From positions 744,001 through 808,000 of the forward strand of contig NZ_LT629700.1 of assembly GCF_900103625.1 (NCBI RefSeq): a stretch of DNA of 64,000 bases. The letters are read 5' to 3'. Origin of the DNA: Corynebacterium mycetoides (GTDB lineage Bacteria; Actinomycetota; Actinomycetes; Mycobacteriales; Mycobacteriaceae). Below the pieces are notes generated by a model. The model was not told the DNA's origin and made no database searches. It saw nothing but the letters and a program-made list of their open reading frames with translations. Positions 9,443-18,090 of this stretch are shown here, piece by piece (the stretch's first letter is position 1; each line of letters opens with the position of its first letter). The position numbers and the translations under genes were made by a program.

Positions 9443-10533
9443 TGCTCACCGCTTTAAGCGTCGGGGCCGGCGACACCGAGGCGGTTGGCGCCTACGTGTT
9501 CTCCTCCACCCTGGCCGCCCAGGACATCACGGGGTTGTCCACGTCGGGCGTTTCAGCGGCGCACGTGATCAAGCGCCTCGAGGGCTCGGCGGAGTCGCTG
9601 TCGTACCTTTTCGCACTGACCACCCGCGAGGCCCCGCGCCCGCTTGGAGATCTCGGCTACCCCGCGATCCAGGACGACCTCCTCGACATCGCGGCCTGGG
9701 TCTTCATCTCCCTCCCGCTTCTCGAGGACGTGCGCGTCATCGAGGCCCACATCACCCTCGACGCGGCCATCGCTCCCCTGCCCGGCGAGCCCATCCCTGA
9801 AGCTCCCTGGCTCAGCGCGCTCTCGCTTATCGACGCCCTCTCCAACGCCTTCACCCGCCCCATCCGACACATCTGGGTGACGCACACACTGGGTGCCGAC
9901 GAGCCCCCGGCCCTGCGCGCCGCCGGTTACTCTCCCGCGTTTTCCGAGGTCCAGGCCACCCTGACACTGGAGAACGTGTCCGCTCCGCAGCTGGACATGG
10001 ACGTCGTGGCCGACATGAACTACGCGCCGGAGGACATCCCGGCCTTCCTGCGCCTGCTCGCTTCCGCCTCGGCGAACTACCCGCGCGGCGAGCTGATCCT
10101 GGACACCGTCGATTGGACGCGCGAGCGCCTTGCCGATGCCGCCGCCCGCCTCCGCGACCGCGGCGGCACCCAACTCACCGCGCTGGCGCGCGCAGCATCC
10201 GGCGACGTAGTCGGGCTTGCCGAGGCCGTCACCTTCGACCACGACGTCGAATCCGTCTGCGAGCTCGGCCTGGTCTACGTGCTGCCCGAGCACCGCGGCC
10301 GGGGCCTGGGGCGCGCCACGGTCTCGGCGGTGCTGCGCGCCGCCCGCGAAAGGTGGGAAGAAGCTGATACCGCTTTTGTTTCGTACCCCGCCGACGAGGC
10401 GGCCGCGGTCGCGCTCGCGCGCAGTTTCGGGGTGGAGGAGGTGTCTCCGACGACGGTGTGGCAACACTTATCTCACCCTTTAGAGAGTGCGCATCCCTGT
10501 CCATCGGCAGCTCCATCGCCCAGGCCATGGTGA
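9442..10533 (+). CDS. GNAT-family acetyltransferase, C-terminus possibly altered
   Basis: The 363-aa product has a GNAT acetyl-CoA-binding motif near its C-terminus (LGLVYVLPEHRGRGLGRA, about residues 274-291) after a degenerate N-terminal GNAT-like half, so it is probably a two-domain acetyltransferase. Substrate is unknown. GTG 9442 shares a base with the DUF349 stop (TAGTG), implying coupled translation. Conserved-looking sequence ends near TTVWQHLSH; the last residues (PLESAHPCPSAAPSPRPW) are low in structure and coincide with the point where base composition changes. The natural 3' end may therefore have been replaced when the accessory block inserted. Confidence 0.75.
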   Translation: MLTALSVGAGDTEAVGAYVFSSTLAAQDITGLSTSGVSAAHVIKRLEGSAESLSYLFALTTREAPRPLGDLGYPAIQDDLLDIAAWVFISLPLLEDVRVIEAHITLDAAIAPLPGEPIPEAPWLSALSLIDALSNAFTRPIRHIWVTHTLGADEPPALRAAGYSPAFSEVQATLTLENVSAPQLDMDVVADMNYAPEDIPAFLRLLASASANYPRGELILDTVDWTRERLADAAARLRDRGGTQLTALARAASGDVVGLAEAVTFDHDVESVCELGLVYVLPEHRGRGLGRATVSAVLRAARERWEEADTAFVSYPADEAAAVALARSFGVEEVSPTTVWQHLSHPLESAHPCPSAAPSPRPW

Positions 10534-11069
10534 GGTGTCGGAACTAAAGATCCTGATGTGGAGGTCGCCGACTTCAGCAACCAGCCAAATAACTAAGGCG
10601 ATTAAGAGCGCACCTTCCGTGCGGCGCATTAATGATCAGGGAGTGCGAAGGCTGGCCGGTGACCTAATTCTCCATTTTCTTAACCACCGGCGCCCGAAGA
10701 ACTAGATCAGCGAGTCATTCGTTGGACCTCGAAGCCGGCATCTTCCCCATCCGCGACCCAATGGCGCGTCTCGTGGGAGCGGAGCCCGCTTAGCAATACG
10801 ACAAGTGGATCCAGAAAAACGTCACGGGTAACTGTCCGCATTAGCGAGATCGGCGCACGCCTCCATACCTACACCGACAATCACCATGGGGACTATCGCC
10901 ACACCGAGCGCCTACTAACCTCCAATTTCAAACAGCGTAAAATGCTGGACCGCCGAACCACTGCACGGTAACCGAGGAATAGCTATCGTGCTAGAGAACT
11001 GCTCAGGCAGAAAAGCATTTAAAAGCATTTATAGCATCGTCAACCGACCACCGACAGAGGGGCCGAGGT
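10534..11069. other. Gene-free, lower-GC junction region upstream of the AIPR gene
   Basis: I see no supportable gene in this stretch; the short open frames lack start signals and family resemblance. It marks the change from high-GC core to lower-GC accessory DNA. Just before the next gene it holds the palindrome-like CTGCTCAGGCAG (10999-11010) and a perfect tandem decamer AAAAGCATTT at 11011-11020 and 11021-11030 followed by ATAGCAT. These probably form the promoter/operator of the AIPR gene. Confidence 0.6.
11011..11036 (+). promoter_or_regulatory. Tandem decamer repeat in the AIPR gene promoter region
   Basis: AAAAGCATTT is present twice without spacer, and AGCAT occurs a third time at 11033-11037. 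The AT-rich TTTATAGCAT could serve as a -10. The start codon follows at 11070 behind a weak GAGG-like site. Confidence 0.4.
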
Positions 11070-12767
11070 ATGAAACTCCAACGACGCCAGGTTTTGAAAG
11101 CCTTAGAGGACGACTTTGGGCCACATGTCAATATTTCAGATATCAAAAACCACGGAGAACAAACGATTTCGGAGATGAGGGCCTCCCGTGCCCTAGCTGC
11201 ACTAGCTTTCGCGTCGCGTGCCAAAATCGAGCCTAAAGTTGCCTGTTCTGCAATTACGGATGAGTCGAATGACCATGGCCTCGACCTAGTGGGAATAAGT
11301 GAATTCAAGGAGACGCTGTATCTGATTCAATCTAAGACAAGTGATGGGGCACCCGGCTTAACTGACGTACAGAAGTTCAATTCTGGAATCCGAGCGATTC
11401 TCAAGGCAGATTTCGATGCTCTAGGTCCAAAAGTGCAGTCTAGGAAGGCCGAGATCGAAGAAGCTTTCAACATGCGTAATCTCCGTGTTTGTGCCATCTT
11501 CTCTCACTTGGGCACAAACACCCTGAGCAGCACTGTCGTTAGAGAAAAGGAGTCTCTTCTAGAGGACATCAACAGTAGCGGTGAAATAATCGAGTACGAA
11601 TTCTTAGATCTCGGAGGCAATCACTCAATTAGAAATACTGGAAGTGATCTCGAGAGCATCGATTCAAAGATCACATTGACCTCATGGACTAGCCCAAGCG
11701 AATACAAGAATGAGATCTTGGGAATAGTACCCGCGACAGAGGTCGCAGCATTGTTCGAGCGGTTCGGCGATCGACTATTCGACAAGAACATCAGAAAAGC
11801 AATAAGGTCCTCCGAAGTCAACCAACACATTGTTGAGACACTGAAGACCAATCCGGAGAGCTTCTGGCATTTCAACAACGGGATCACGGTTGTAGTCGAC
11901 ACTATAAGCGCGCCGGGTATCGCCATACCTAAAGCGGGGGAACAAACCTTCGAACTGGAAAATCTCAGCGTTGTAAATGGTGCACAAACTACGACCTGCA
12001 TATACAACGCCCATAGAGAGGGAGCTAGTCTCACTGAAGCATATGTGAGCGTTCGGATTATTTCTACGGAAGGAAGAGATGAGGAGTTTGGATCCAAAGT
12101 TACTAGATTCACCAACACACAAAATCGTATTGGCGGCCGGGAATTTGTAGCATTGGACCCGTTCCAGCAACTCCTCAAAGACTTGTTGGCAGAAGAGGGC
12201 ATTCAATATAGTTTCCGAACGGGCGAAGAAAGAGACCCGGAGAAATTCCGTGAATTTATCAGCCTGGAAGACGCTACGAGGGCATTAGCTTGCTACGCGG
12301 GAATTGAACACGCTAGCAGGGTTAAAAGCGAAATCAGCACTTATTGGAACGACTACAAGTCAGAACCTTACACCAAGCTCTTTAATTCGAGGCTAGAAGC
12401 CCCCGTGGTCGTCCATACGGTTACCGTCTATCGCGAAATCGACAAAATTCTCGAGGAAATTGGTTCCGCCTCCAGCGATGGGGGAATCAAGGCGCTCAAA
12501 CAAATGACCAATTACGTTACCGCCCTAGTACTTGGGGAAATGCGTAGGGAAAAATTTGAATTCAACAACATCGAAAGCGATCCACTGGAATGGGTGCTGG
12601 ACCAAAAGCGCGCGATAGTCGAGTTTGCTAACAGTACGCTTTCCCACTACGCACACATTAACCGGACTGGATATCCCCTGCCTTTCTTCAAAAACATAGC
12701 CAAAGTGAGGGTCCTTCACGAGAAAACTGGTGATTTCCAGAAAATGGGGTTTGATCGAGAGGATTAG
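11070..12767 (+). CDS. AIPR-family (abortive infection phage resistance) protein with nuclease-like N-terminus
   Basis: This 565-aa protein matches the AIPR family, linked to phage defence and often found beside restriction-modification genes. The family core is visible as FWHFNNGITVV (265-275), VVNGAQTT (301-308) and TRFTNTQN (about 345-352). The N-terminal 100 residues contain DHGLDLVGI (Asp72) followed by LYLIQSK (Gln87, Lys89), the D...(E/Q)xK layout of PD-(D/E)xK nucleases. GC content is clearly lower than in the core genome and codon use is mixed, indicating horizontal acquisition. It converges on the restriction-like operon 266 nt away. A defence role is inferred from family and context. 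Confidence 0.85.
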   Translation: MKLQRRQVLKALEDDFGPHVNISDIKNHGEQTISEMRASRALAALAFASRAKIEPKVACSAITDESNDHGLDLVGISEFKETLYLIQSKTSDGAPGLTDVQKFNSGIRAILKADFDALGPKVQSRKAEIEEAFNMRNLRVCAIFSHLGTNTLSSTVVREKESLLEDINSSGEIIEYEFLDLGGNHSIRNTGSDLESIDSKITLTSWTSPSEYKNEILGIVPATEVAALFERFGDRLFDKNIRKAIRSSEVNQHIVETLKTNPESFWHFNNGITVVVDTISAPGIAIPKAGEQTFELENLSVVNGAQTTTCIYNAHREGASLTEAYVSVRIISTEGRDEEFGSKVTRFTNTQNRIGGREFVALDPFQQLLKDLLAEEGIQYSFRTGEERDPEKFREFISLEDATRALACYAGIEHASRVKSEISTYWNDYKSEPYTKLFNSRLEAPVVVHTVTVYREIDKILEEIGSASSDGGIKALKQMTNYVTALVLGEMRREKFEFNNIESDPLEWVLDQKRAIVEFANSTLSHYAHINRTGYPLPFFKNIAKVRVLHEKTGDFQKMGFDRED

Positions 12768-13033
12768 CCTGCAGTGGGTTCCGAGCGTCGAAAGCGCTGA
12801 CTTCGCCGGAACGCTCATCGGACATCGGTATAACGCGACAGCGCCATGGTGAAAGACGACCACCACAGAATGCTGGCGACAGCCCAGGGTCTTTCACAGA
12901 TGAGGATTCATCTCGGAGTCTTACTTGAGAGTCTGCAGTGCGCCTTGGCGAAGACACTTCTCCTATTCTCCTCGCCATATATCCTAGGGGGCAGACGGAG
13001 AAAAACGTCCATGCTGACAGACACAGGCCCCTC
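12768..13033. other. Convergent intergenic region with a candidate terminator
   Basis: No gene is supported between the AIPR stop and the methyltransferase stop. GTGAAAGAC (12849-12857) and GTCTTTCAC (12899-12907) are perfect 9-bp inverted arms with a 41-nt loop. This is a possible structured 3' end for either gene, but no U-rich tract follows, so intrinsic termination is uncertain. Confidence 0.4.
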
Positions 13034-14077
13034 TCACTCCATGGGCTTGACGTTCTCCTCAATGAAATCGATCTCTTCCTCACTGAGGCCATACTTGGTG
13101 TAAAGCTGCCTGTCAATCTCTGGAATCGACCCCTCCCAGTCGATATCAGAGGACGAGGAAAAGTCTTGGAGCGGGACGTATTTCCATTTACCCCTCGGGG
13201 TGTCCTGCGTCGTCTTGAGGATGCTCAGGAGTGCGCGGGAAAACTTCGTCTTAATGTAGCGCAGACAAGCCTCTGCCTCCTCCTTACTTTCAAAGGGTCC
13301 GACGCTTAAGAATGTGTCAGTGTGACCGAGCCCTGGCTTCCCAACAAAGGGGGAGCTGAGTGTTTCTCCGAATGCGCCAGTGTTGTTGGTGCGCGCAATG
13401 ATCGTCTTCCACTTATTCAGCGAAGGGGTAGTTACCAAGTAGTCGGTGCGAATCCACCGCGTGACGCGAGACCCGGCAACGACTCCAATCACTTCTACAT
13501 ATTCATTTCCATCAGCTGGAATCTCGTCGAAGAAAACGACCTCCTTCAGCACCTCAATGCTGGGTGGCGTCACCTGATTCCCTGTACCTTTACCCTGCTT
13601 GGCCGCTATTTCAGGACGCTCACTCAACGCCAGTTTCGAGTATCGGTAAAGCGCTCGAGAACTCACTATCTCAAACAGGGAATTCTCGGCGGTGGCGCCA
13701 ACCTTTTCTATTACGTCTCGCAAGGCCTCGGCGGACCCAAGAAAGGTGCCGATGGGGCCAATCTCCTTTTCGTTGTCGCGGTAAGTCACGGCAATGCCGC
13801 CCTTGATGGCCGTCCCTGGGAAAAGTGTCGACGAGTCGGGAGTATGGATAGCAACCTTCAAGTGCTTGTCGGCTAGCATTTTGCGGTTCCATATCGACTT
13901 AGTCTGCCCCGAGTTTGAAAGGAACCGCGCGGGTGTTATCAGCACCACTTTATCGCCTACTTCGTAAGCTGCATCCATGAAAGCCGGGTAAATCGGTTCA
14001 GAGCGAGTAGAAGCACCCTGCCCGTCCTGCTGATACGGCGGGTTGCCGATCACTACATCGAATTTCTTAACGGTCAT
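13034..14077 (-). CDS. DNA N6-adenine methyltransferase, C-terminal part (Eco57I-like, motif IV)
   Basis: The 347-aa product begins almost at the catalytic motif IV NPPY (Asn12-Tyr15) of gamma-type N6-adenine methyltransferases (FDVVIGNPPYQQDGQG). It continues with VGDKVVLITPARFLSNSG and a C-terminal region likely to hold target recognition. It lacks the AdoMet-binding motif I, which is found in the gene two positions upstream (17362-18060). I infer that the two products assemble into one methyltransferase. ATG 14077 overlaps the helicase stop by 11 nt, so translation is coupled. It could alternatively be a degraded enzyme, but all three frames are intact and overlapping, which argues against decay. 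Confidence 0.85.
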   Translation of the reverse strand: MTVKKFDVVIGNPPYQQDGQGASTRSEPIYPAFMDAAYEVGDKVVLITPARFLSNSGQTKSIWNRKMLADKHLKVAIHTPDSSTLFPGTAIKGGIAVTYRDNEKEIGPIGTFLGSAEALRDVIEKVGATAENSLFEIVSSRALYRYSKLALSERPEIAAKQGKGTGNQVTPPSIEVLKEVVFFDEIPADGNEYVEVIGVVAGSRVTRWIRTDYLVTTPSLNKWKTIIARTNNTGAFGETLSSPFVGKPGLGHTDTFLSVGPFESKEEAEACLRYIKTKFSRALLSILKTTQDTPRGKWKYVPLQDFSSSSDIDWEGSIPEIDRQLYTKYGLSEEEIDFIEENVKPME

Positions 14078-17000
14078 CTAAATTCCTTCCGCTCAGCATG
14101 TCGTTAACGACTGCCTGTCGTTCATCTGGGGTCATCTTGGCGATGTTTCCAACGCGATAGTGGCCTGACGCTTCCATCCACTGTTTACGTTCTTGGACAC
14201 CCCCCGAGACCGCTTCGAGGGTGATTGAGCGCAGCAATTCCGTATGGCTCATCTCGAATAGTTGTTTTGTAAGGATGTGATGCAGGCGTTCGCGTTGGTC
14301 GGGCATCTGGCCCGCCAGCCCCGTGTCGAGACGGCGCACCAACTCCATCAGGAACAAACCCGCGGTCGAGAACAGATCTGCAAACGTCTTTTCCGGATCA
14401 CTGAAGACGCCCGGATCCTGCGCCTCCAGCTCGTCCATCATCAAGGCAACCGTCCTCTGCGGCGTGTAAACGAGAGAGGTGTTCCGTTGCGGGGGAATAT
14501 AGGCGAAGATGTTCTCGGTTAGGGAGTCGTCGAAATAGTCCGCGAGCGCTTCCTTCTTGTCTAGGAACTCCTGAATCGCCTGGTTAAACACCGTCTCGTC
14601 GAATAGGCCGGGTATCCGCTCGGGTGTGCCGTCGTCGCTCATTATCGTTTGCCCATCACGGAGCAAACGGAATTCGTCTTCGGTGATGCCCGTGATTTCC
14701 TCGAATACATCGTCGGGGGTGTAGTCGTCAAAGTTCCCCAAGCGCAGGTCGCGGTCACCGTAAGCCATGATGAACATGGGCACGGTGCGCGCGAACCCAC
14801 GCAGGCGGTCTCTGACGTCGTCCATTGCTGTGTCTACTCGGCGCTGTTCCTTGCGAGTTTCCTCGCGCAGGATGATCTCCCCGGGAACGCTGCTTGTGAC
14901 GGACTCGACGGCTTCAACGAGTCTCTGATTTAGCGAAGCATCGTTTGCCCGCTGCTTCTCTTTGAGCGCTTCCGCTTCGGCTTCCGTTGCGGCTTCTCTG
15001 AGTTCGGCTTCGATGTGATTCTGGGCAATTTTGTACTTCGTGAATGTCTGTTCCACGACCGCTTCGACCTTCGCCTTCGTGGCCCTCTTGTCTCGCTCCA
15101 CCTGCTTATCGGTGAGCCCGTACTCCTCTTGTGTACGCAAGCGCGCGTCGCGGAGCTTCTCTTCCACGATGTCGTTGAGCCTCTTGGCTACCTGACGCTG
15201 AGTGGAGCCTTCTTCAACGTGGCCCACGTCCTCAACCTTCCACATGGGCTTGCCCAACACTGCCAACTTGGGGTTTATAACCGTCTCGAAGTCAACGCTC
15301 GCATTACCGTCGGCGTCGACCATTGGCTGAATTAGCGGCATTTCAATCTCACCGTGCATCCTCGCTTTATCCGCTTCCGCCTTGGGCAGTTTACTCAGCA
15401 CGTGAATGTAGTGTTCCGAATAGCGGAAGATGCCCGCCACATTGGCAAAAAGCAAGTTGGAGAGAAATCCACGGCGCACGACCTCGCGGGCCTTGAATAC
15501 CTGCGGGTAAGTGAGCACCTGCGAGGCGTCGAGTTTCTCCATGCGACCCTCGGAGTCCTCACCGATCACGGGGAAGAAATTGAGCAGGGTACGGATGTTG
15601 TCTTGACGCACCACGGGGTCCCCAGATGGATTCGGGCGGAGGTTGTTCGCGAATTGGTCGTAGATCGAAAGCGTTCGCTCGGGCGCGAAGTCGAAGATGT
15701 AGGCGTTTTGCTTCTGTAAGACAAGCCCACCGCGCTCGAAAGTGCATGGATTCTGAGCGCGGAACGCTGCCTGCATGTACAGGGCTGGGGATTTGATGTT
15801 GGAAAGCATCATCACTGCAGTCCACTCAGGAACCGTTACGCCTGTAGTGAGTTGTCCCACCGACAGCGTGATCGTTCGTCCCCCATTGGCTTCGGCCTCC
15901 TTTATCGCGTTACGAACCAGGGAAAGGGATTTACCGACGATGCTGAGGTCGCCGTCGTCGGAAGGGCCATCGCCTGCAGCGAGAATGACCGTATAGTTCT
16001 TAAACACCTCATGCTTCTTCAGGAGACGTTCCAACGCCTTTGCCGAGGCAACGCGGTTCAGTAGCCAGAATGAGTGCCGGATCTCGTCTCGCAGGCTCGG
16101 TGTCGAGAACGGATACTTCTCGTTCGTCGTTAAAGTGTCGAGGAATTTGATTACGTCGGCCTCATGCTCAAAGTAGCCGTTCGACTTAGTGGCGAAGAAC
16201 GCGCTCAGGTCAAACGCGTAGTCCAGGTTTTCGCTGTCGTCCTCCGCGGCCATGCCCATCTCCAATCGATCACTGAGTACCCTCGACATCTGATAGGTAA
16301 ACATGTTGAGCGTCGGCAAACTCTGATATGGATTGTCCCGAGTCTCATCCTCCCACTGGGCAAGCGCCTCGCGTTCGTCCGCGTAGGTCCAATTGTAAAT
16401 TTGCTCGGAGCTGAACTTCCCCTCTGCCAATGCCTTGAACGGGGTTCCTGAAAGATGCAGCGTGTATGAGCGCCTGATGTGGTCAAACGCAATGTCCGTC
16501 TTCGTCGTATCCACACCCTCGTGGGCCTCATCAACCACGAGCAGGTCCCATTCCAAGTCTGCGATATGGCGCAACTTGTCGAACTTGCCGCCGAAGTAGC
16601 GCGAGCCTTTTAGGTCCTGGAGCGAAAGAAACTCGATGACTCGATGATCGCCTGTAGGATCATTCGCTATCAGATCGCGAAACTGCGCGCGAGTCATAGG
16701 CTGCCGCTCCGCCAGAGACGCCGACTCCGACACGAACTGGAACGTCGTCTGGTGACCGATAAAGCGCACAAAGTCGTCGTACCAGGAGTTCGCGACCGCG
16801 GGACGGTTCGTGACAATCAGAACTTTTGATACGCCGAGGCGACGTAAAAGGTCGTATGTCGCCAGAGTTTTCCCGAATCGTGGCTTCGCGTTCCACAATA
16901 CCTCAGCGTGCCCAGCCTTAAACGCTTCCAATCCTTGCTCGACGGCGGCTTCCTGTTCTGGACGCAACTCGTAGAAGTCCGAACCGCTTGCTTGTAAGTC

Positions 17001-17369
17001 GGCAAAATCCTGCCCCGCGAAAGCATTAAAGTATTCTAGTGATGACTTCGGCGCACCAGTGAATTTGTGCCATTCGGTGCGCTTTGGCTTAAGCTCGCGC
17101 TCAATGCCTTGCTGTTTCAAGTAAGCGTGGAAGTCACGATCGGTGAATCTCCCACCGGATTCAGAGGTGAAGAGCGCTCGCCGTGCCCACTTAGTCTTCT
17201 GGGCAATGGACAACTGCGATGCCTGCTGCTTGATTCGCTTCTCGCTACCGGCCTGTTCCGTGTACCCGATCTTCTCCCACCCCTCGTACTTCGGGAGGTC
17301 CGGCGTTGTCCAGGAATATACCAAAGGGTTTATCTCACGGAACGTTTTAATCTTTGTAGGGTCAGACAT
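14067..17369 (-). CDS. DEAH-box helicase with GIY-YIG-like N-terminus, restriction-type
   Basis: The 1100-aa protein begins with a T5orf172/GIY-YIG-like segment: LVYSWTTPDLPKYEGW (16-31), KIGYT (33-37), KRIKQQ (44-49) and DFHAYL (79-84). A superfamily 2 helicase core follows: P-loop-like NAKPRFGKT (160-168), DEAH (280-283), SGTPFKAL near 306, and QLTTGVTVPEW...AAFRAQNP near 515-545. About 500 C-terminal residues are mainly helical and charged. It resembles Res subunits of type I/III restriction enzymes. ATG 17369 is chosen because it gives an 8-nt overlap with the upstream methyltransferase gene and a normal MSDP start; an open extension to 17465 runs inside that gene. Cleavage is inferred, not proven. 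Confidence 0.85.
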   Translation of the reverse strand: MSDPTKIKTFREINPLVYSWTTPDLPKYEGWEKIGYTEQAGSEKRIKQQASQLSIAQKTKWARRALFTSESGGRFTDRDFHAYLKQQGIERELKPKRTEWHKFTGAPKSSLEYFNAFAGQDFADLQASGSDFYELRPEQEAAVEQGLEAFKAGHAEVLWNAKPRFGKTLATYDLLRRLGVSKVLIVTNRPAVANSWYDDFVRFIGHQTTFQFVSESASLAERQPMTRAQFRDLIANDPTGDHRVIEFLSLQDLKGSRYFGGKFDKLRHIADLEWDLLVVDEAHEGVDTTKTDIAFDHIRRSYTLHLSGTPFKALAEGKFSSEQIYNWTYADEREALAQWEDETRDNPYQSLPTLNMFTYQMSRVLSDRLEMGMAAEDDSENLDYAFDLSAFFATKSNGYFEHEADVIKFLDTLTTNEKYPFSTPSLRDEIRHSFWLLNRVASAKALERLLKKHEVFKNYTVILAAGDGPSDDGDLSIVGKSLSLVRNAIKEAEANGGRTITLSVGQLTTGVTVPEWTAVMMLSNIKSPALYMQAAFRAQNPCTFERGGLVLQKQNAYIFDFAPERTLSIYDQFANNLRPNPSGDPVVRQDNIRTLLNFFPVIGEDSEGRMEKLDASQVLTYPQVFKAREVVRRGFLSNLLFANVAGIFRYSEHYIHVLSKLPKAEADKARMHGEIEMPLIQPMVDADGNASVDFETVINPKLAVLGKPMWKVEDVGHVEEGSTQRQVAKRLNDIVEEKLRDARLRTQEEYGLTDKQVERDKRATKAKVEAVVEQTFTKYKIAQNHIEAELREAATEAEAEALKEKQRANDASLNQRLVEAVESVTSSVPGEIILREETRKEQRRVDTAMDDVRDRLRGFARTVPMFIMAYGDRDLRLGNFDDYTPDDVFEEITGITEDEFRLLRDGQTIMSDDGTPERIPGLFDETVFNQAIQEFLDKKEALADYFDDSLTENIFAYIPPQRNTSLVYTPQRTVALMMDELEAQDPGVFSDPEKTFADLFSTAGLFLMELVRRLDTGLAGQMPDQRERLHHILTKQLFEMSHTELLRSITLEAVSGGVQERKQWMEASGHYRVGNIAKMTPDERQAVVNDMLSGRNLDDR

Positions 17370-18060
17370 CAGCGCTTTCTTCCTTGTGGACTTGGTCAAT
17401 GCGACACTGGGCATAGGTGGGGTGGGAATCGAAGTCGAACACGGATTGATCCTGGCTTGCCTCACGCAAAGAGTTCAGCGTAAACACCTCTCGTTGCACC
17501 ATCGGCGGTGAGTTGAGAATGCGATGCCACCAGGAGAACGTGATCTTCTGCCCCTCATTGTCGAGACCGGTCAAGGTGTTCCCACAGCGGATGTTCATGG
17601 CTATGAGGTAGCTCGCCGCCTTGAACAGATTGGTTCTGGGCCCACACGCAACCCCGTTGCTCTTGTGGAAATTCACGAATTCACCTAGCAAGTTTGCCTG
17701 CGCGTCGGCGTGATTATCCTCTAGGAACTCAACCGCATAAATCGACGCGAGAGCAAACAGTGACTCATCCTTCCATAGGCCGGGTTTGTAGCGCTTCTGG
17801 ATGGCTGAAAGTTTACGACGGTAGATAGCTGTAAGGAAGTTGCCATCGCCTGCGGCGGGTTCGAAGAATGTTTTGTCCACGAACCCCGGGCCAGTCTCCA
17901 GCTCCGGACTCACCAGGTCGAGCATCTTCTCAACCATGTGTACCGGAGTGAACACCTCGCCATAAGCCCGCACCCGATCACGTGACTTCACGATCACCTC
18001 AACGCGGCCGCCGTTTATTAAAACTTGTCGGCGCTGGGGAAGGTCGTGGGCGGCAGTCAT
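17362..18060 (-). CDS. DNA methyltransferase, N-terminal part (AdoMet-binding motif I)
   Basis: The 232-aa product has the N6-adenine methyltransferase N-terminal signature GEVFTPVHMVEKML (34-47) and AdoMet-binding motif I FFEPAAGDGNFL (65-76). The AVEFLEDN segment near 110 fits motif II. It ends without the catalytic NPPY, which is the first motif of the 13034-14077 product. The helicase gene lies between the two halves, with coupled overlaps at both junctions. This is the first gene of the operon; TAGAAT at 18085-18090 (minus strand) is a likely -10, with a leader of about 20 nt. Confidence 0.85.
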   Translation of the reverse strand: MTAAHDLPQRRQVLINGGRVEVIVKSRDRVRAYGEVFTPVHMVEKMLDLVSPELETGPGFVDKTFFEPAAGDGNFLTAIYRRKLSAIQKRYKPGLWKDESLFALASIYAVEFLEDNHADAQANLLGEFVNFHKSNGVACGPRTNLFKAASYLIAMNIRCGNTLTGLDNEGQKITFSWWHRILNSPPMVQREVFTLNSLREASQDQSVFDFDSHPTYAQCRIDQVHKEESADV

Positions 18061-18084
18061 GTTCTCACTTCTGTGGAGGGTCCT

Positions 18085-18090
18085 ATTCTA
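18085..18090 (-). promoter_or_regulatory. Candidate -10 of the restriction-like operon
   Basis: TAGAAT on the minus strand lies 24 nt before the ATG of the first methyltransferase gene; the sequence between carries a weak GTGAG that could act as ribosome binding site. Confidence 0.4.

Noticed and set aside
10487..10705. 72-codon frame after the GNAT gene
   Set aside because: It starts within the GNAT coding region, has no ribosome binding site and no recognisable product.
17370..17465. Longer start for the helicase
   Set aside because: The extra 32 residues lie inside the upstream methyltransferase gene and are not family-like; ATG 17369 gives the expected short overlap.
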